Below, piece after piece: positions 59,522 to 64,000 of a stretch of DNA of 64,000 bases. Within the stretch, counting starts at the first letter, position 1. Each line of letters begins with the position of its first letter. Below the pieces are notes generated by a model. It was not told the origin of the DNA and ran no database searches. It worked only from the letters and a program-made list of their open reading frames with translations. Origin of the DNA: Limanda limanda (Eukaryota > Chordata > Actinopteri > Pleuronectiformes > Pleuronectidae). The stretch is from the NCBI RefSeq assembly GCF_963576545.1, contig NC_083653.1, positions 20,495,639-20,559,638 on the forward strand, in the 5' to 3' direction. A program made the translations under genes and the position numbers.

Positions 59522-59594
59522 TGCCCCGTGTGAGGGTTGAACTCACGACCTTCAGATTATGAGACTGACGCGCTGCCTACTGCGCCAACGAGGC
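59522..59594 (-). tRNA. tRNA-Met-CAT: tRNA-Met (CAT), consensus copy
   Basis: Consensus gene; 5-bp spacer deletion as at 48591. Confidence 0.97.
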
Positions 59595-60062
59595 CAATGG
59601 TACAGAGAAAATATGTGAGAAAAAAAAACGATATTTAAAAGTAGAGGAAATATGAAGGACTACTTGTCAGTCAAATAACCATACGCATCCAACGTCTGAA
59701 AATTCGGGATACATGTGTGTATTCTAGAACATTGCTGTCCCGTACTAGGTCCAAATAGTCCAAATGTTATGTACCAAGCCATTCGGACAAAACCGATGGT
59801 TGCTGTCAAAACTTTGAATAATCCAGAACAAGAGTCATATGACATATCAGTGTTTGTAAATTGATTTTGAACCAGTTAACAATGAGCATAATAAATCAAT
59901 GATCTTAATCCTCTTGGAGCAGGGTGGGGTTAACAGCCCATGTGGACTTTACTGCAAACGACAGAACCAACACCAGTGTGCTTTAGACTAGAAGGAGGCT
60001 ATGGACATAGCAATCAATATACCCACACTTGAGATGTAAATCATTGGCTAAAGATACTCTGT

Positions 60063-60133
60063 TGCATTAGCCGGGAATCGAACCCGGGCCTCCCGCGTGG
60101 CAGGCAAGAATTCTACCACTGAACCACCAATGC
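60063..60133 (-). tRNA. tRNA-Gly-GCC: tRNA-Gly (GCC); U29 variant
   Basis: U29-G41 wobble; same shortened 5' flank as 49129 but without its T4 tract downstream. Confidence 0.95.
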
Positions 60134-60801
60134 TTGTACATGTCTTTTACGATTTGGATTTTTCAAAAAATGCACTCTTACAGGAACCCTATGGCCTGCC
60201 AGGACAATTTATCGGATGTTTAAACCACTTCACAGACCCCTAGGAAGTTTTGGAATGACAATAAATCTTCCTGAATCTGAAATCTTGAATCTTAGAAAGT
60301 TACTCTGTTGTGGGGCTAACAGCCCATGTGGACTTTACTGCAAACGACAGAACCAATACCAGAGAGCCTTTTTTTACGATTTTGAATTTTCCAAAACGCA
60401 CTCTTAAGGGACCCCAATGCCCTGCCAGGACAATTTATCTGATGTTTAAACCACTTCAAAGACCCCTAAGAAGTTTTGGAATGACAATAAATCTTCCTGA
60501 ATCTGAAATCTTGAATGTCAGAAAGTTTATCACTTGTCCAGGTTATGTCAGCTATGGGTGTGCAGAGGCTCTGTCTGCATTCCTGTCAATCTCGATTTTC
60601 TGCACATAGCAAAGAAGCACCACATGGTTTGGCCTGCTTTTCACCAGAAATGCAAAACTACTCTTTCATTTCTACAGTGGGAACCAGAAATGCATGTGCC
60701 TTCATTCCTCTTTAGTGTCTCCACAGTTTCCCGTCCTTTCCAACTGCACAGTGTAAATGACTTGTTGCAAGGTCACTCAAAACCTCATGTAAAAAGGCAC
60801 A

Positions 60802-60874
60802 TGCCCCGTGTGAGGGTTGAACTCACGACCTTCAGATTATGAGACTGACGCGCTGCCTACTGCGCCAACGAGGC
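60802..60874 (-). tRNA. tRNA-Met-CAT: tRNA-Met (CAT), consensus, in a Met-only unit
   Basis: Counterpart of 49868; joint at 60941. Confidence 0.97.
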
Positions 60875-61537
60875 CAATGGTACAGAGAAAATATATGAGA
60901 AACAAAACGATATTTAAAAGTAGAGGAAATAGGAAGGACTACTTCACAGACCCCTAGGAAGTTTTGGAATGACAATAAATCTTCCTGAATCTGAATCTGA
61001 AATCTTGAATCTTAGAAAGTAACTCTGTTGTGGGGCTAACAGCCCATGTGGACTTTACTGCAAACGACAGAAGCAATACCAGAGAGCCTTTTTTTACGAT
61101 TTTGAATTTTCCAAAACGCACTCTTAAGGGACCCCAATGCCCTGCCAGGACAATTTATCTGATGTTTAAACCACTTCAAAGACCCCTAAGAAGTTTTGGA
61201 GTGACAATAAATCTTCCTGAATCTGAAATCTTGAATTTCAGAAAGTTGATCACTTGTCCAGGTTATGTCAGCTATGGGTGTGCAGAGGCTCTGTCTGCAT
61301 TCCTGTCAATCTCGATTTTCTGCACATAGCAAAGAAGCACCACATGGTTTGGCCTGCTTTTCACCAGAAATGCAAAACTACTCTTTCATTTCTACAGTGG
61401 GAACCAGAAATGCATGTGCCTTCATTCCTCTTTAGTGTCTCCACAGTTTCCCGTCCTTTCCAACTGCACCCTCTATGGAATACACAGTGTAAATGACTTG
61501 TTGCAAGGTCGCTCAAAACCTCATGTAAAAAGGCACA

Positions 61538-61610
61538 TGCCCCGTGTGAGGGTTGAACTCACGACCTTCAGATTATGAGACTGACGCGCTGCCTACTGCG
61601 CCAACGAGGC
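61538..61610 (-). tRNA. tRNA-Met-CAT: tRNA-Met (CAT), consensus copy
   Basis: Consensus gene, counterpart of 50604. Confidence 0.97.
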
Positions 61611-62083
61611 CAATGGTACAGAGAAAATATGTGAGAAAAAAAAACGATATTTAAAAGTAGAGGAAATATGAAGGACTACTTGTCAGTCAAATAACCATAC
61701 GCATCCAACGTCGGAAAATTCGGGATACATGTGTGTATTCTAGAACATTGCTGTCCCGTACTGGGTCCAAATAGTCAAAATGTTATGTACCAAGCCATTC
61801 GGACAAAACCGATGGTTGCTGTCAAAACTTTGAATAATCCAGAACAAGAGTCATACAAGATGACATATCAGTGTTTGTAAATTGATTTTGAACCAGTTAA
61901 CAATGAGCATAATAAATCAATGATCTTAATCCTCTTGGAGCAGGGTGGGGTTAACAGCCCATGTGGACTTTACTGCAAACGACAGAACCAACACCAGTGT
62001 GCTTTAGACTAGAAGGAGGCTATGGACATAGCAATCAATATACCCACACTTGAGATGTAAATCATTGGCTAAAGATACTCTGT

Positions 62084-62154
62084 TGCATTAGCCGGGAATC
62101 GAACCCGGGCCTCCCGCGTGGCAGGCGAGAATTCTACCACTGAACCACCAATGC
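62084..62154 (-). tRNA. tRNA-Gly-GCC: tRNA-Gly (GCC), consensus copy
   Basis: Consensus gene, counterpart of 51150. Confidence 0.97.
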
Positions 62155-62839
62155 TTGTATATGCCTTTTTACGATTTGGATTTTTCGAAAAACGCACTCT
62201 TACAGGAACCCTATGGCCTGCCAGGACAATTTATCGGATGTTTAAACCACTTCACAGACCCCTAGGAAGTTTTGGAATGACAATAAATCTTCCTGAATCT
62301 GAAATCTTGAATCTTAGAAAGTTACTCTGTTGTGGGGCTAACAGCCCATGTGGACTTTACTGCAAACGACAGAACCAATACCAGAGAGCCTTTTTTTACG
62401 ATTTTGAATTTTCCAAAACGCACTCTTAAGGGACCCCAATGCCCTGCCAGGACAATTTATCTGATGTTTAAACCACTTCAAAGACCCCTAAGAAGTTTTG
62501 GAATGACAATAAATCCTCCTGAATCTGAAATCTTGAATGTCAGAAAGTTGATCACTTGTCCAGGTTATGTCAGCTATGGGTGTGCAGAGGCTCTGTCTGC
62601 ATTCCTGTCAATCTCGATTTTCTGCACATAGCAAAGAAGCACCACATGGTTTGGCCTGCTTTTCACCAGAAATGCAAAACTACTCTTTCATTTCTACAGT
62701 GGGAACCAGAAATGCATGTGCCTTCATTCCTCTTTAGTGTCTCCACAGTTTCCCGTCCTTTCCAACTGCACCCTCTATGGAATACACAGTGTAAATGACT
62801 TGTTGCAAGGTCGCTCAAAACCTCATGTAAAAAGGCACA

Positions 62840-62912
62840 TGCCCCGTGTGAGGGTTGAACTCACGACCTTCAGATTATGAGACTGACGCGCTGCCTACTG
62901 CGCCAACGAGGC
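62840..62912 (-). tRNA. tRNA-Met-CAT: tRNA-Met (CAT), consensus copy
   Basis: Consensus gene at a place where block B has a mutant copy. Confidence 0.97.
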
Positions 62913-63385
62913 CAATGGTACAGAGAAAATATGTGAGAAAAAAAAACGATATTTAAAAGTAGAGGAAATATGAAGGACTACTTGTCAGTCAAATAACCAT
63001 ACGCATCCAACGTCGGAAAATTCGGGATACATGTGTGTATTCTAGAACATTGCTGTCCCGTACTGGGTCCAAATAGTCCAAATGTTATGTACCAAGCCAT
63101 TCGGACAAAACCGATGGTTGCTGTCAAAACTTTGAATAATCCAGAACAAGAGTCATACAAGATGACATATCAGTGTTTGTAAATTGATTTTGAACCAGTT
63201 AACAATGAGCATAATATATCAATGATCTTAATCCTCTTGGAGCAGGGTGGGGTTAACAGCCCATGTGGACTTTACTGCAAACGACAGAACCAACACCAGT
63301 GTGCTTTAGACTAGAAGGAGGCTATGGACATAGCAATCAATATACCCACACTTGAGATGTAAATCATTGGCTAAAGATACTCTGT

Positions 63386-63456
63386 TGCATTAGCCGGGAA
63401 TCGAACCCGGGCCTCCCGCGTGGCAGGCGAGAATTCTACCACTGAACCACCAATGC
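63386..63456 (-). tRNA. tRNA-Gly-GCC: tRNA-Gly (GCC), consensus copy
   Basis: Last tRNA gene of the window; after it the unit runs on through both internal repeat copies and is cut at 64000. Confidence 0.97.
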
Positions 63457-64000
63457 TTGTACATGCCTTTTTACGATTTGGATTTTTCGAAAAACGCACT
63501 CTTACAGGAACCCTATGGCCTGCCAGGACAATTTATCGGATGTTTAAACCACTTCACAGACCCCTAGGAAGTTTTGGAATGACAATAAATCTTCCTGAAT
63601 CTGAAATCTTGAATCTTAGAAAGTTACTCTGTTGTGGGGCTAACAGCCCATGTGGACTTTACTGCAAACGACAGAACCAATACCAGAGAGCCTTTTTTTA
63701 CGATTTTGAATTTTCCAAAACGCACTCTTAAGGGACCCCAATGCCCTGCCAGGACAATTTATCTGATGTTTAAACCACTTCAAAGACCCCTAAGAAGTTT
63801 TGGAATGACAATAAATCTTCCTGAATCTGAAATCTTGAATGTCAGAAAGTTGATCACTTGTCCAGGTTATGTCAGCTATGGGTGTGCAGAGGCTCTGTCT
63901 GCATTCCTGTCAATCTCGATTTTCTGCACATAGCAAAGAAGCACCACATGGTTTGGCCTGCTTTTCACCAGAAATGCAAAACTACTCTTTCATTTCTACA

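Larger units (their letters stand above)
50207..61140. repeat. Higher-order block B (10,934 bp)
   Basis: Second copy of block A. It is about 940 bp longer because of one extra Met-only unit (55434) and 3 bp longer at the site of the small deletion found at 49106 in block A. Shared rare variants, including the 27-bp insertions, A41 Gly, T5 Gly terminator and U67 Met, confirm it as a block duplication. Confidence 0.9.
1..64000. repeat. Tandem tRNA-Met/tRNA-Gly gene array, basic unit about 1,302 bp
   Basis: The same sequence recurs across the entire window. Equivalent points are 1,302 bp apart in most neighbours, for example the Met genes at 31725, 33027, 34329, 35631 and 36933. Other spacings are explained by identifiable indels: 1,296-1,297 bp units (5-bp deletion plus, in two of them, 1 bp), 1,076 bp (loss of one 226-bp repeat), 736-763 bp (loss of Gly), 940 bp (loss of Gly plus an extra 226-bp repeat), 848 bp and 418 bp. 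All tRNA genes point to the minus strand. The array enters and leaves the window without a boundary, so its true length is greater than 64 kb. Seen directly; the cause (unequal crossing over or gene conversion) is inferred. Confidence 0.99.
61141..64000. repeat. Higher-order block C (start only, cut by window end)
   Basis: The sequence re-enters the block pattern at the same internal-repeat joint as 40216 and 50207 (offset 10,934 bp). It follows block B through the Gly at 62084, then departs: the Met expected to carry the G18 change (counterpart of 51906) is a consensus copy at 62840, and the spacer near 62375 carries the ordinary GAACCAATACC. Either the block is a mosaic or the match ends there. 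Confidence 0.8.

Noticed and set aside
1..64000. CRISPR array, because of regular repetition
   Set aside because: The repeat period is about 1.3 kb, there are no short repeats with unique spacers, and the content is eukaryotic tRNA genes.
1..64000. tRNA-derived SINE family
   Set aside because: The tRNAs are full-length with proper acceptor stems and terminators in tandem order. There is no SINE body, poly-A tail or target-site duplication around units.
1..64000. Bacterial or phage tRNA cluster
   Set aside because: No encoded CCA, no protein genes in 64 kb, pol III T-run terminators, and close resemblance to vertebrate nuclear tRNAs.

Overview
The whole 64 kb window is one tandem array of tRNA genes. 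A basic unit of about 1,302 bp is repeated head to tail from edge to edge. Each standard unit carries two tRNA genes, both transcribed from the minus strand: an elongator tRNA-Met (anticodon CAT, 73 nt) and a tRNA-Gly (anticodon GCC, 71 nt). I count 52 tRNA-Met and 45 tRNA-Gly loci, one of the latter clearly broken. I see no convincing protein-coding gene, rRNA, CRISPR array or intact transposon. The tRNAs are of vertebrate nuclear type: they lack encoded CCA, have internal A and B boxes and T-run terminators, and closely resemble the mammalian Met-CAT and Gly-GCC sequences as I recall them. A fish or amphibian is most likely, because long tandem tRNA arrays are known from Xenopus and zebrafish. 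The species cannot be named from this sequence.

Unit layout, taking 1678-2963 plus flank as reference, in plus-strand order: T5 terminator of Met, tRNA-Met, a T8 tract and TATA-like element upstream of Met, a 473-bp spacer, tRNA-Gly, then a roughly 670-bp spacer with two diverged copies of a direct repeat (period 226 bp) separated by a short GC hairpin linker, and then the next Met. In transcription order Gly lies upstream of Met. Met has a normal T5 terminator 6 nt past its 3' end. Most Gly copies have no run of four T for about 255 nt.

Region by region: 1-5.1 kb is a two-unit pattern with a 2,588-bp period. About 2.0-8.1 kb is duplicated at 14.1-20.2 kb (offset 12,098 bp), including a unit that lost both tRNA genes. 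8.5-14.4 kb holds near-identical units, three of them 1,296-1,297 bp. 20.2-21.3 kb is a recombinant unit with damaged tRNAs. 22.1-28.6 kb contains a 3,680-bp offset duplication. 29-40 kb contains repeated two-unit blocks. 40,216-50,206, 50,207-61,140 and 61,141-64,000 are three successive copies of a higher-order block of about 10-10.9 kb that mixes full units with shortened Met-only units.

Spacers are about as well conserved as the genes, which indicates recent amplification and homogenisation by unequal exchange or gene conversion. Within the array there are recurring tRNA variants (acceptor-stem mismatches, A-box mutations, an internal terminator). Many copies may therefore be weak or silent, while about half of the Met copies and two thirds of the Gly copies match the array consensus.
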